Below are positions 1 through 10,528 of a stretch of 64,000 nt of DNA, piece after piece (position 1 is the first letter of the stretch; each line of letters starts with the position of its first letter). The notes below the pieces were generated by a model, which did no database searches, had not been told where the DNA came from, and saw nothing but the letters and a program-made list of their open reading frames with translations. The translations under genes were made by a program, and so were the position numbers. Source of the stretch: Mycobacterium sp. IS-1590 (GTDB taxonomy: Bacteria > Actinomycetota > Actinomycetes > Mycobacteriales > Mycobacteriaceae); assembly GCF_001500025.1 (NCBI RefSeq), contig NZ_LQIW01000008.1:1-64000 (forward strand). Direction: 5' to 3'.

Positions 1-1240
1 TACCATTTCCATTCGGCGCGTTCGCCGCGGGGGCCGGGGCAGGGTGGGACCGTTGGTGGTGATTCGGTGGGTGGGTGTGCGAGTGATCCGGGGTCCAGGG
101 GTTCGCCGTCGCGGCCGCTGACGCGCAGTTGGTCGGCCGGGCCGGTGATGATGATCTGGCCGCGGTGGTGCATGCGGTGGTGATACGGGCATACCAGCAC
201 CAGGTTGTCCAGTTCGGTAGCTCCGCCGTCTTCCCAGTGCACGATGTGATGGGCGTGCAGCCCGCGGGTGGCCCAGCAGCCGGGCACTTGGCAGGTGCGG
301 TCGCGGTGTTCAAGCGCGCGGCGCAGTCGGCGGCTGATCACCCGCGTGGAGCGCCCCGATCCGATGAGTTGGCCGTGACGTTCGAGCCACACTTCACAGG
401 TGGTGTCGCACAACAGCATCCGCCGTTCGGCTTCGGAGAGCACCGGTCCCAGGTGTGGCCAGGCCGCGGCCTTGTCCAGATCCAGGTGCACGATGGCGGT
501 GGTGTGCTGATCGTGGGGGCGCCGGGCCACCTCGGCGTCCCAGGCGGTGTGCACGATGCGCATGAACGCATCGGCCAAGGTGGGATACGGGGGGCGACAC
601 CGCAGATCGCCGAGCTGTCGGCGTTCGTGGGTGTCGGCGCCGGTGTCGGGGCCGTGATCGGCGGTGTGCTCGTTGCTCAGCGCGTCGCGGTGCGATTGCA
701 GGGCGGCGTCGAGTTTGGCGGCCTCCAGGTGCGGCAGGGTGATGCGGTAGGTGGTGAACTGCTCACCCACGGTCTTGCTGATGCCGCGTGGGGGGTCGCG
801 GTGGTCGGGTTGGGGGCGCGGTTCGAGTTTGATCGCGAACCGTAGTTGGTTGACCGTGGCCACCGGCGCCATCTCGGCGTAGTGCTCATCAGAGCCCGCC
901 CCGGCGTACTGGGCGATGACCCCGACCTGATCCAGCGACAGGCGGCCCTCGCGCATCTGAGAGGTGCAGCGGGGAAACTCATCGAATCGCTGCGCCACGG
1001 CGGCCACGTTCTTGGCGGTGGTGTCCGACATGCCCAGCTTCCAGGCCACCAGCGCTTTGACCGAGCGCACACCTTCTGCGGTTACCACAGCCCGTCGCGG
1101 TCGATCTCGGCGATGATCTCAACGATGCGCCCATCGATGGCGTTGCGCTGCCCCGACAACTCGGCCAACTGCCCCAACAGGCCCACCAAACGCTCGTGCG
1201 GACCCACATCCACCTGGATATCTGAAGAAGCGACCGACAT
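1..1240 (-). pseudogene. 13E12-family DUF222/HNH endonuclease, frameshifted and cut by the window edge
   Basis: Reading the minus strand from the ATG at 1240 gives about 53 residues (MSVASSDIQVD... ending EIDRDGLW) and then a TAA at 1082. One frame over, the protein continues without a stop (AEGVRSVKALVAWKLGMSDTTAKNV...) to the window edge. One missing G in GGGTAACC near 1083 would join the two. The second part holds the DUF222 region and then the HNH core: CQVPGCW, LHAHHIVHWEDGG, TELDNLVLVCPYHH. This is the 13E12 repeat family that is multicopy in mycobacteria. The C-terminus is open at base 1. It is either a pseudogene or a sequencing indel. The family call is strong; activity is unknown. 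Confidence 0.85.
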
Positions 1241-1427
1241 GACCACATCATCACAGAAGGGTCCGACAAATCCGGTGCAGCCGATCAACCGAACCGACTG
1301 AGCCAAGTAGCGACACGGTCTCATATTGGCCGCGAACGGGTTTCGAGCGCCGGTCCGTGCTGTATACCGCGGATACGATGTCTCGATTCTGCTTTCAAGT
1401 GCCTGACCTATGTTCCCGAGGGAGCCC

Positions 1428-2099
1428 GTGAGACTGCGAAAGACACTGGCGTACCTCAGCGTTACGCTCCTGGCGCTACCGCTTGCCGCACCCGCGGCGG
1501 CGCAACCCGCCGCCGCAACCGCACGGACGACGCAGTGGATCGTCGTCGGCGTACCCACCGCCGACGCCACCTCGGGCACCCTGACCGCCTTTCAGCGAAC
1601 CGGACAGCAATGGAAGCCCGTCCTGGGGCCGACGCCTGCGAAGGTGGGTGCGCTCGGCGTGGGTGCACCCGCTGACGGTGTGCACCGCACACCGGTGGGA
1701 ACCTTCACGTTCGACCAGGCCTTCGGCCGTCAACCCAACCCGGGCACCAAGATGCCGTACTTCCAGACCACGAACCAGGACTGGTGGGACGAGGACGCCT
1801 CCTCACCCACATACAACACCCACGTGCGTGGGCCCCGTAAACCGTCGTCGATCGCCGAGAACCTGTATGACTCCGGTCCCGTCTACGACTACGCGGTCAA
1901 CATCACGGTGAACCCCCAGCGGATCCCTGGACGGGTGTCGGGAATCTTTCTTCATGTGACCGACGGGAATCCGACGTGGGGTTGTGTAGCCATCGGGCGC
2001 GAGGAGATGCGCACGCTGCTGACCTGGCTCGACCCCGCGGCGGCGCCGCAGATCACCATCGGTGTCGGCAGCCCGTCGCTGGTGCCGTCGCGCGCGTGA
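1428..2099 (+). CDS. Secreted L,D-transpeptidase-like (YkuD superfamily) protein
   Basis: About 223 aa. I prefer the GTG at 1428 because GAGGGAG lies just upstream and the product then begins MRLRKTLAYLSV, a basic n-region followed by a hydrophobic core and APAAAQPA, a typical Sec signal peptide. An ATG at 1410 is the alternative. The mature part carries the family signature: a His in IFLHVTDGN and a Cys in PTWGCVAI ten residues later (about residues 176 and 186). In YkuD enzymes these act in an acyl-enzyme transfer on peptidoglycan stems. It lacks the Ig-like domains of the main mycobacterial Ldt enzymes and resembles the COG3786-type subfamily, so cross-linking activity is inferred. It converges head-on with the MpaB-like gene with no spacer. 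Confidence 0.75.
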   Translation: MRLRKTLAYLSVTLLALPLAAPAAAQPAAATARTTQWIVVGVPTADATSGTLTAFQRTGQQWKPVLGPTPAKVGALGVGAPADGVHRTPVGTFTFDQAFGRQPNPGTKMPYFQTTNQDWWDEDASSPTYNTHVRGPRKPSSIAENLYDSGPVYDYAVNITVNPQRIPGRVSGIFLHVTDGNPTWGCVAIGREEMRTLLTWLDPAAAPQITIGVGSPSLVPSRA

Positions 2100-3377
2100 T
2101 CAGCGGCGCAACGGTACGGCGGCCTCGAAAGCCGCTGCCTTGCCGTCGGATTGCCACTGCAGCCAATTCTCCCACCGTTTGAGGTTCGAGGCCTGCCACC
2201 AGCGATCGACCTTCGGCGACAACCGCCGCGCGATCTCCAGGGTGAGGATCATCGGAAATCGGCTCACCAGCAACAGGATTCCCGGCAGAGCCGACGGTAG
2301 CCGGTAGCGACGACGATTCCACGGCAGCATGTACAGCCCGAGATATCCGGCTTGTAGGCGGTAGTGGTACTCGGCGCGAAGCCGCTGCAGGCCGTGGTGC
2401 GACGTCGCGGGCGCGAAAGCCGGAACGAAGGACTGAATGAGTTCGGTGCCGCTGTCCGCGCTGTCATAGCTGCGCGCCGCGTCGCACATGTACAGGATGC
2501 GCCAGGCATCGGCGACGGTCTCGGGGAAGTAGCCGTCGCATCGCACCCCGACGAGGTGGCCGCAGTAGCGGTTGAAATGCAGGACGGCGCGCATCTCTCG
2601 CGGTGAGGTGAGGTGGCCGAGAAGGAACAGGCCGAACGCCGGCGCGACGCTGCCGCCCAAGAGCGTCAGCAGCATGGCGGACTGGCTGATCGGCAGCCCC
2701 CAGCGTTCGGCTTCCCATTCCGGGTGCGCTCTGACGCGATCGCGAACACTGACATGCATGATCCGCACGTGCAGGGAAATGTTGCGGCCCAATGATCCTG
2801 GCGTCAGGATGGCGCCCGGTCGGCAGACCTCGATCCACCACCGTGATGTCTCCAGATACCGGTGAAGGGCGCGTTGGCCGGCGTAACCGCCGGAGAGCGA
2901 CAGGGGAACCGCCAGCCAGCCCTCGGTGTAGGTGTCGTTGGTGCCGGCGTTGCCGAGCGCGCCCAGTGCGTAGGCCCACCGGCGCCAGACCGCCGCTCCC
3001 TCCTCGACGAGGTCCGGGTCGACCCACTCGGGGAGTTGTTCGAACTCCTCGAACAATGCACGCATCGACTCGGGCGCCTCGGGCACATTGTCGATGCCTT
3101 CCCGCTGGGCCTTCTCGACCAGCTCGCGGGCCTTCCTCGCGCCCAGTTCACCGTGATAGGTCTCGGCGACAAAGCGTTCGGCGACGGGGTCGCCCTCGTT
3201 CAGGCCGGCTATGAACGCCCGCGCGATGTCGTCGGAGGGCAGCAGATCGACACCCGCCAGTCGCTTCACCACGTTTCGGAGCGGGGCGCGGCGACCGGTG
3301 AGCCCCGGGTACCGGAAAGCGGACGGAGCCCCGGGCGGGCGAACTGTCGATTCCGGCATGGCTTTGTCATATCGCAT
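2100..3377 (-). CDS. MpaB-family (DUF2236) oxygenase-like protein
   Basis: About 425 aa from the ATG at 3377 (MRYDKAMPEST); a second in-frame ATG at 3359 is also plausible. The reading frame runs further upstream, but that sequence is compositionally poor and overlaps the divergent monooxygenase. The product matches the oxygenase-MpaB/DUF2236 family, haem-dependent enzymes related to latex-clearing protein: a helical N-terminal part, then SLHVRIMHVSVRDRVR and HFNRYCGHLVGVR, His-rich segments that in the family surround the haem. No signal peptide is apparent. The substrate is unknown. The gene is divergent from a Baeyer-Villiger-type monooxygenase with about 120 bp between the starts, which suggests a shared control region and linked oxidative catabolism (inference). 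Confidence 0.75.
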   Translation of the reverse strand: MRYDKAMPESTVRPPGAPSAFRYPGLTGRRAPLRNVVKRLAGVDLLPSDDIARAFIAGLNEGDPVAERFVAETYHGELGARKARELVEKAQREGIDNVPEAPESMRALFEEFEQLPEWVDPDLVEEGAAVWRRWAYALGALGNAGTNDTYTEGWLAVPLSLSGGYAGQRALHRYLETSRWWIEVCRPGAILTPGSLGRNISLHVRIMHVSVRDRVRAHPEWEAERWGLPISQSAMLLTLLGGSVAPAFGLFLLGHLTSPREMRAVLHFNRYCGHLVGVRCDGYFPETVADAWRILYMCDAARSYDSADSGTELIQSFVPAFAPATSHHGLQRLRAEYHYRLQAGYLGLYMLPWNRRRYRLPSALPGILLLVSRFPMILTLEIARRLSPKVDRWWQASNLKRWENWLQWQSDGKAAAFEAAVPLRR

Positions 3378-3498
3378 ACACATCGCGCATGTACACGGAA
3401 CACGTTCCCATCGCTGTCCGGCCGGTGTGTAAGGACCGTCGCAAGCGGCTACTTGTTCCCTACACCGGAAGCAGGGCAGCGTAGCGCGAGGGGGCATC
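3378..3498. promoter_or_regulatory. Divergent promoter region between oxygenase and monooxygenase genes
   Basis: This 121-bp segment must hold the promoters of both outward-facing genes. It contains GAGGGGGC just before the GTG at 3499, a good ribosome binding site for the monooxygenase. I could not pick out a clear operator palindrome or matched -35/-10 pairs. Confidence 0.4.
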
Positions 3499-5010
3499 GT
3501 GCCTGACGAACCACCGATCGGATCGCAGTCGCGGGACCTGCCCGGCCACACACGCATCGCGATCGTGGGGAGCGGATTCTCCGGTCTCGGCGCGGCGGTG
3601 AGACTGGACGAGGCCGGACACCGCGACTTCGTCGTCCTGGAACGCGGAAACGACGTCGGTGGAACGTGGCGCGACAACACCTATCCCGGCGCAGCGTGCG
3701 ACGTGCCCTCGCATCTGTACTCGTATTCGTTCGCGCTGAATCCGAACTGGACCCGGTCGTTCTCAACGCAGCCGGAGATCGAGGGGTACATCCGCAGTGT
3801 CGCGACCCGGGCCGGCGTTCTCGATCGGCATGTCTTCGGATGTCAGGTCAGAAGAGCCGCCTGGCAAGAGGATCGCCATTGCTGGGAGCTTTCGACGACC
3901 CGCGGAACCCTGACGGCAGACGTGCTCATCGGCGCGTTCGGCGCCCTGGCTGAACCGTCACTGCCCGCCATCACGGGCATCGACGACTTCGACGGCGAGC
4001 TCTTCCACTCGGCGCAGTGGAACCACGACGCGGACCTCACCGGTAAACGGGTGGCCGTGATCGGAACCGGGGCCTCGGCGATCCAGATCGTTCCGGCGAT
4101 CGCCGACACAGTCGCCCACATAGACGTCTACCAGCGCACGGCGCCCTGGCTGCTGCCCCGCTTCGACCGGCCCTTCACCCGCGCCGAGCGCTGGGCCTTC
4201 CGCAACATCCCCGGAGTGCTGCGGCTCGCACGGGCGGGGATCTACGCGGCCCGTGAGACCCAAGTGGTCGGACTGGCGAAGAACCCTCGCCTGATGAAGC
4301 TGTTCGAATTGATCTCACGCGCCAAGATCCGCGCAGAGATCCGCGATCCGGAGTTGCGACGCAAGGTGACGCCGAACTTCCGAATCGGTTGCAAACGCAT
4401 GCTCATCGCCAATGACTGGTATCCGGCGCTGGACCGCGACGATGTCGATCTCGTCACCGACGGCATCCGCGAGATCGACGGGCGCCGCATCATCACCGAG
4501 GACGGCACCGCTCGTGAGGTCGACGCGATCATCGTGGCGACCGGATTCCACGTCACCGATTCGCCGATGTTCGACACCATCTGCGGTACCGACGGACGGA
4601 GCCTGAGCCAGACCTTCGCCGACAAGGGCATGCGTGCGTACAAGGGCACGACGATCGCCGGCTACCCGAACATGTTCATCCTCGTCGGACCGAACATCGG
4701 ACTCGGGCACACATCGATGGTGTACATGATCGAGTCGCAGCTCAACTATGTTGTCGACGCCATCACCACCATGACGAGCCGCGGCCTGAGCCGTGTTGAC
4801 GTGCGCCAGGACGCACTGGACGCCTACAACGACGAATTACAGGACAAGCTCGCCGGCTCGGTGTGGATGACCGGCGGTTGCGCCAGTTGGTATCTGGACG
4901 CCCACGGCAACAACACCACCCTGTGGCCCGACTTCACATTCCGCTTCCGCAGACAGACGAAACGATTCGATCTGGACGCCTACGAAACCGCTGCGGCGCA
5001 GGAGGTCTGA
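3499..5010 (+). CDS. Flavin-containing monooxygenase, Baeyer-Villiger type
   Basis: 503 aa from a GTG preceded by GAGGGGG. An N-terminal FAD-binding Rossmann motif GSGFSGLG (about residues 25-32) is followed by the BVMO-like fingerprint FDGELFHSAQWNHD (about 165-178) and a second dinucleotide motif GTGASA for NADPH. The C-terminal GGCASWYLDAHGNNTTLWP is typical of mycobacterial EthA/CzcO-like BVMOs. Such enzymes insert oxygen next to ketones or oxidise heteroatoms using NADPH and O2. No substrate can be read from the sequence. It is divergent from the MpaB-like oxygenase, and a small hairpin follows the gene near 5077-5096. Confidence 0.85.
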   Translation: MPDEPPIGSQSRDLPGHTRIAIVGSGFSGLGAAVRLDEAGHRDFVVLERGNDVGGTWRDNTYPGAACDVPSHLYSYSFALNPNWTRSFSTQPEIEGYIRSVATRAGVLDRHVFGCQVRRAAWQEDRHCWELSTTRGTLTADVLIGAFGALAEPSLPAITGIDDFDGELFHSAQWNHDADLTGKRVAVIGTGASAIQIVPAIADTVAHIDVYQRTAPWLLPRFDRPFTRAERWAFRNIPGVLRLARAGIYAARETQVVGLAKNPRLMKLFELISRAKIRAEIRDPELRRKVTPNFRIGCKRMLIANDWYPALDRDDVDLVTDGIREIDGRRIITEDGTAREVDAIIVATGFHVTDSPMFDTICGTDGRSLSQTFADKGMRAYKGTTIAGYPNMFILVGPNIGLGHTSMVYMIESQLNYVVDAITTMTSRGLSRVDVRQDALDAYNDELQDKLAGSVWMTGGCASWYLDAHGNNTTLWPDFTFRFRRQTKRFDLDAYETAAAQEV

Positions 5011-5076
5011 GCCGGCGCTGCGGGGAACGTCCGGATCTCCCACAGGGGTTGGTGCACAACGAAATCCGCCTGTGCA

Positions 5077-5096
5077 AACCGCCGCGTCAGGCGGTT
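5077..5096. terminator. Hairpin between convergent monooxygenase and TspO-like genes
   Basis: Perfect 7-bp stem AACCGCC / GGCGGTT with a 6-nt loop. The stop codon of the minus-strand TspO-like gene lies in the loop. There is no clear T-run on either side, so it would be a weak or bidirectional terminator. It sits where two converging transcription units meet. Confidence 0.4.
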
Positions 5097-5881
5097 CGGC
5101 TGCGCAGCTGCTGTGCGGAGATGAGCACGGCGACGCCGACCACCGCCGCGCCCGCCAACGAGGCGATCAGGACCGGCGTGGTTTCGTTCAGCCGCACCGC
5201 GATGCCGATCAGCGCCCAGATGATGACCAGCCCGTAGGCGATGTCGCGGTGGCGTAGGTTCATCACCAGTCCAAGTGCGGCCGCCACCACGACCATGATG
5301 ACGCCCCAGGTCGGCTCGGACAGACCGAACCCCGACCACCCGGCGTCGTCGAGCGTGATCGTCGCGTTGGCGATGGTCGCGACCGAAATCCAGCCCAGGT
5401 ACACCCGGAACGGGATTTGCGCCGTCCACCGCTCCAGTGTCGAGGTCGGTGGGCGGGAGGCTTGCAGGCGGTAGATGACGATCAAGGCGCTCAGCAGTAC
5501 GACCATCACCAGCATGCTCAGCGGAAACTGGTTGTGGTGCCACGCGAACAGCCAGCAGCAGTTGGCAGCGGCGGTCAGCAGGTACCAGGGCGCGATGGCG
5601 CGTGCGGCGCCGCTGTCGGCGCGGCGCTGCGCGAGCGTGATGGCCAGATACACGCTGTAGGCGATCAGCCCGAGGTAGATCAGGCTCCAGATGGAGAAGA
5701 CGTAACCGGCGGGCACGAAGTACACCTCGACGCGACGGGTGACGTCGCCTGTGGTCTGGCCGTTGATCGGCAGGCTGTTGGCGAGGTAGTTGACGACGAG
5801 CGTGGCCGCGGTGGCCACGCCCACGGCGAGCGGCCACAGCACTGACGAGGTGGATCGGCGGTCGGCGGTGCGGCTCACCAT
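5087..5881 (-). CDS. TspO/MBR-like (tryptophan-rich sensory) membrane protein
   Basis: 264 aa from the ATG at 5881 (MVSRTADRR), chosen because GAAGGAG lies upstream; an in-frame ATG at 5953 has no such site. About eight hydrophobic segments can be counted, with features of the extended TspO-like family (YVFSIWSLIYLGLIAYSVY, NCCWLFAWHHNQFPLSM, PFRVYLGWISVATIAN). It is longer than classical 160-aa five-helix TspO proteins, so it belongs to the larger bacterial relatives; ligand and function are unknown. It lies 68 bp downstream of the second MBL/rhodanese gene on the same strand and may be the last gene of the sulfur operon. Confidence 0.7.
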   Translation of the reverse strand: MVSRTADRRSTSSVLWPLAVGVATAATLVVNYLANSLPINGQTTGDVTRRVEVYFVPAGYVFSIWSLIYLGLIAYSVYLAITLAQRRADSGAARAIAPWYLLTAAANCCWLFAWHHNQFPLSMLVMVVLLSALIVIYRLQASRPPTSTLERWTAQIPFRVYLGWISVATIANATITLDDAGWSGFGLSEPTWGVIMVVVAAALGLVMNLRHRDIAYGLVIIWALIGIAVRLNETTPVLIASLAGAAVVGVAVLISAQQLRSRTA

Positions 5882-5949
5882 GTCGGGCTCCTTCACAGTC
5901 AAGCGGGTAAGTGCTTCATGCCCGTTCCAAGTGACTTCGAACCTCGGGC

Positions 5950-7290
5950 TCACACCGTCGCCGTGAGGCCGAGTTCTCTCGCCTTGTCGAAGTCGTCGTC
6001 AATGAGGACGACGTCGTGCCCGGCGCGGTCGAGTAGCGAGGCCGCGATCGAGGCTCGATACCCGGACGCGCAGTGCACCCACACGGTCCCTGGCGGGGTC
6101 TCGGTGAGTCGCTTCGGCAGTTCGTGTAGCGGTATGTTCACTGCGTCCGGAACGTGTTCGGACTCGAACTCGTGATTCTGCCGTACGTCGAGAACCGGGA
6201 CTTTTTCCGTTCGGAGCCGTTCGGCCAGACGGTCGAACTCGACGACAGGGTACGAGCGAAGCGCAGTCCCGTCGATGACACCGGTGGCGGCGCCCGTGAG
6301 CCGGTCAATCCCGATGCGTACCAATTCGCGTTTGGCTTCGGCGATCTGGTCCGGCGACTCGCCGATCAGCGTTACCGGGGCGCCCCAGTCGTAGAGCCAC
6401 CCGAAATAACTGACGAACGGGCCGGACAGTTCGAAACCCAACGAGCCCTGCAGATGCCCAGCAGCGAACGCGGTCCGGTTCCGAAGATCGACCACCAACT
6501 CGCCGACCTGTAGGCGGCGCCACAATTCGGACAGGTCGATCGGCTTGGGTGGTGTCAGGTCGACGGGGGCCGGGCCCTCCTTGTTGATGACTCCCATGTG
6601 CGCGTAGTACGCCGGATAGGCCGAAAGTCCGGCCAGCAGTTCGTCGACGAAGTCCTGTTCGTCCTGTGTGAGTGCCGGATTGATGTCCTTTTGCTCGCCG
6701 ATCGTCGATTCGTCGCCGGAAGCCGGTGTGGCCGAACAGAAACTACCGAAGCCGTGGGTCGGGTACACCGGCGTGTCGGCAGGCAAGATGTCGGCGAGTT
6801 TGCGGACGGAGTGGAACTGCGCGCGGGTGAGTTGCTCGGTGTCCTCCGTGCCGATCAGGTCAGTCCGTCCGGTGGTGCCGAACAACATCGAACCTCCGGT
6901 GAAGACACCGCGCACCCCGTCGGCGTCGTCGCGGAGCACATAGCTGACGTGATGATGGGTGTGCCCGGGCGTGTGCATCGCCTCCAACCGGATGGGGCCG
7001 GCGTCGATGACGTCGCGATCGCTGACCGCGCGACGGGGGTAGCTGACTTCGTCACCCGCCGGCACCACATACTCTGCGCCGACGGTGCGCGACAGTTCGA
7101 GTCCGCCGGTCACATAGTCGTTGTGTAGGTGCGTCTCCAACACATGAGTGATGCGGACGTTGTGATGAGCGGCAAGCGTGAGTATCCGGTCGATGTCGCG
7201 CTGCGGGTCGATCGCAACAGCGACGTCGCCGTGGCAGACCAGATAGCTGCGGTCACCGAGTCCGGAGGTTTCGATGATCGAGACGTCCAT
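5950..7290 (-). CDS. Metallo-beta-lactamase/rhodanese fusion, persulfide-dioxygenase-like (copy B)
   Basis: 446 aa. Residues 1-230 form an MBL domain of the ETHE1/persulfide dioxygenase type, with metal-site motif THLHNDYVTGG and HTPGHTHHHVSY. Two rhodanese-like domains follow: the first lacks an active-site Cys (TLIGESPDQ), while the second has the loop HCASGYRAS with the sulfur-carrying Cys. The same layout is found in CstB-type proteins, which convert low-molecular-weight persulfides to thiosulfate. The last residue of the classical HxHxDH motif is Tyr here. It lies 16 bp downstream of the TauE/SafE gene in the operon controlled from the operator region at 9709-9774. Function is inferred from architecture and context. 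Confidence 0.85.
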   Translation of the reverse strand: MDVSIIETSGLGDRSYLVCHGDVAVAIDPQRDIDRILTLAAHHNVRITHVLETHLHNDYVTGGLELSRTVGAEYVVPAGDEVSYPRRAVSDRDVIDAGPIRLEAMHTPGHTHHHVSYVLRDDADGVRGVFTGGSMLFGTTGRTDLIGTEDTEQLTRAQFHSVRKLADILPADTPVYPTHGFGSFCSATPASGDESTIGEQKDINPALTQDEQDFVDELLAGLSAYPAYYAHMGVINKEGPAPVDLTPPKPIDLSELWRRLQVGELVVDLRNRTAFAAGHLQGSLGFELSGPFVSYFGWLYDWGAPVTLIGESPDQIAEAKRELVRIGIDRLTGAATGVIDGTALRSYPVVEFDRLAERLRTEKVPVLDVRQNHEFESEHVPDAVNIPLHELPKRLTETPPGTVWVHCASGYRASIAASLLDRAGHDVVLIDDDFDKARELGLTATV

Positions 7291-7306
7291 GAATGCTCCT
7301 TTACGG

Positions 7307-8080
7307 TCAACGTAGGAAGACGGTGTCGACGAGAACGAAAGCGGCGATCGCGAAGACGAGGTAAGCGAACCAACGCTGCAGGCGATCCGTGTCGACCCTG
7401 GTGCCGAAGTACCCGGCTACGAGCGAGGCGGCCATCGCGGCGGTGACGAATGCCGCGGTGAGCGGCCAGTCGACGCTGATGCCCTGAAGATGGGAGAAGA
7501 CGCCGGCTGTCGAGTTGGCCACGATGATCAGCAGTGAAGTGCCGATGGCCGTGGACATTTCGACGCCGAGCGCCACCACCAGCGCCGGAATGATGAGGAA
7601 GCCGCCCCCCACGCCGAACAGCCCGGTCAGCAGGCCCACGATGAGGCCGGCTCCGATCGATCGCGGCGCGCACCGACGCCAATTGACCTGCCCGGAACGG
7701 GCTTCGCATGCGGTGCCGGTGCTGTTCTGATCGGCCAGCATGCGGACGCCGGCGACCACCATCACGATCGCGAACCCGATGAGCAGTGCCGATGCGGGTA
7801 GGTGTCTGCTGATGGCACTGCCGAGCATGGTGGCGGGGACACCGGTCACCGCGAAGATTCCGGCCAAGCGCCACCGAACCTGTCCGGCACGGATTTTCGG
7901 TAGCACGCCAACTGCCGATGCCGTGGCCACGACGACCAGCGAGATCGGAATGGCTTCCTCGATTCCGAGACCGATCCCGTAGACCAGCGCGGGAACCGCG
8001 AGAATCGACCCCCCGCCACCGAGCAGTCCCAGCAGTACCCCGATCAGCGCACCGAGAGCCAGGCCTATCGCCAATGCCAT
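7307..8080 (-). CDS. TauE/SafE-family sulfite/sulfur-compound exporter
   Basis: 257 aa with about eight transmembrane segments in two related halves. The Gly-rich motifs GLLGGGGSILAVPALVY and FGVGGGFLIIPALV are the hallmark repeat of TauE/SafE (DUF81) proteins. The family exports sulfite or other organosulfur anions. It lies between the small Cys-rich gene and MBL/rhodanese copy B, and in staphylococcal cst operons a TauE protein is likewise encoded with the persulfide-oxidising enzymes. A role in removing sulfite made by the neighbouring enzymes is likely (inference). Confidence 0.85.
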   Translation of the reverse strand: MALAIGLALGALIGVLLGLLGGGGSILAVPALVYGIGLGIEEAIPISLVVVATASAVGVLPKIRAGQVRWRLAGIFAVTGVPATMLGSAISRHLPASALLIGFAIVMVVAGVRMLADQNSTGTACEARSGQVNWRRCAPRSIGAGLIVGLLTGLFGVGGGFLIIPALVVALGVEMSTAIGTSLLIIVANSTAGVFSHLQGISVDWPLTAAFVTAAMAASLVAGYFGTRVDTDRLQRWFAYLVFAIAAFVLVDTVFLR

Positions 8081-8098
8081 GACTGGTTCCCTACCCGC

Positions 8099-8263
8099 CT
8101 ACCGGCGCCAGAACCCGCGGGCGGAGCGGCGAGGTTGCTCCGGGGCACGTTGGCAGCGGCATTGCTGCACGGGCGGGACCGAACGCATCACATCGTCGAC
8201 GTGCTGGCCGCAGCCGTCCCACGTCGTCTTGCCGCAATCGGGACATCGGACCGGGTAACACAT
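8099..8263 (-). CDS. Small Cys-rich (zinc-ribbon-like) protein in the sulfur operon
   Basis: 54 aa from the ATG at 8263, preceded by a near-perfect AAGGAG site. The product begins MCYPVRCPDCGKTTWDGCG and so has Cys2, CPDC and a further GCG Cys within 18 residues, then QHVDDVMRSVP. A late pair, QCRCQRAPEQ, is followed by an Arg-rich tail. The pattern suggests a structural zinc site or a thiol carrier. Similar short MCYP...C..CGKTTW proteins are common in actinobacteria and have no assigned function that I know of. It lies 28 bp after MBL/rhodanese copy A and 18 bp before tauE, so it is almost surely co-transcribed. Confidence 0.75.
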   Translation of the reverse strand: MCYPVRCPDCGKTTWDGCGQHVDDVMRSVPPVQQCRCQRAPEQPRRSARGFWRR

Positions 8264-8291
8264 TTTCGATATCTCCTTGCTTTCCCGAATT

Positions 8292-10073
<1,782 letters not shown>

Positions 10074-10100
10074 CCATTCACGATCGACAGAGGAGTCATC

Positions 10101-10499
10101 ATGGGTATCGCCCTGGCCACGAGCCTGAAGACATCGTTCGACGAAGCGGTGGCACGCACCCGCGAGGCGCTGGCCGGACAAGGGTTCGGCGTCCTGACCG
10201 AAATAGACGTCAAAGCGACGCTGAAGAACAAACTCGACGAGGACATGGAGAACTACCTCATCCTCGGCGCGTGTAACCCGCCGCTGGCGCACCGGGAGAT
10301 CAACGCGCAGCGTCAGATCGGTCTACTGCTGCCGTGCAACGTCGTGGTGCGCAGCGACCCTGAGGACCCGGAAACGACGCTCGTCGAGGCGATGAATCCG
10401 CAGTTGCTGGTGGACGTCACCGAGGAGCCGGGACTGAAACCGATCGCCGAGGAAGTCGGTGACAAGCTTCGAGCGGCGATTGACGCGCTATCGGAATGA
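10101..10499 (+). CDS. DUF302 family protein
   Basis: 132 aa; GAGGAG lies upstream of the ATG at 10101. The sequence shows the DUF302 pattern: an N-terminal half with SFDEAVARTREALAGQGFGVLTEIDV, a central ILGACNPPLAHREI, then LLPCNVVVR and MNPQLL. One Cys lies in each of the last two conserved segments. The family is often found beside sulfur- or redox-related genes, but its biochemical function is not established. It follows the CstR-like gene by 27 bp on the same strand and is probably co-transcribed from the TTGACA promoter. Confidence 0.8.
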   Translation: MGIALATSLKTSFDEAVARTREALAGQGFGVLTEIDVKATLKNKLDEDMENYLILGACNPPLAHREINAQRQIGLLLPCNVVVRSDPEDPETTLVEAMNPQLLVDVTEEPGLKPIAEEVGDKLRAAIDALSE

Positions 10500-10528
10500 T
10501 CGATTGGCGCGAGTGTCGCCGAGAACGC

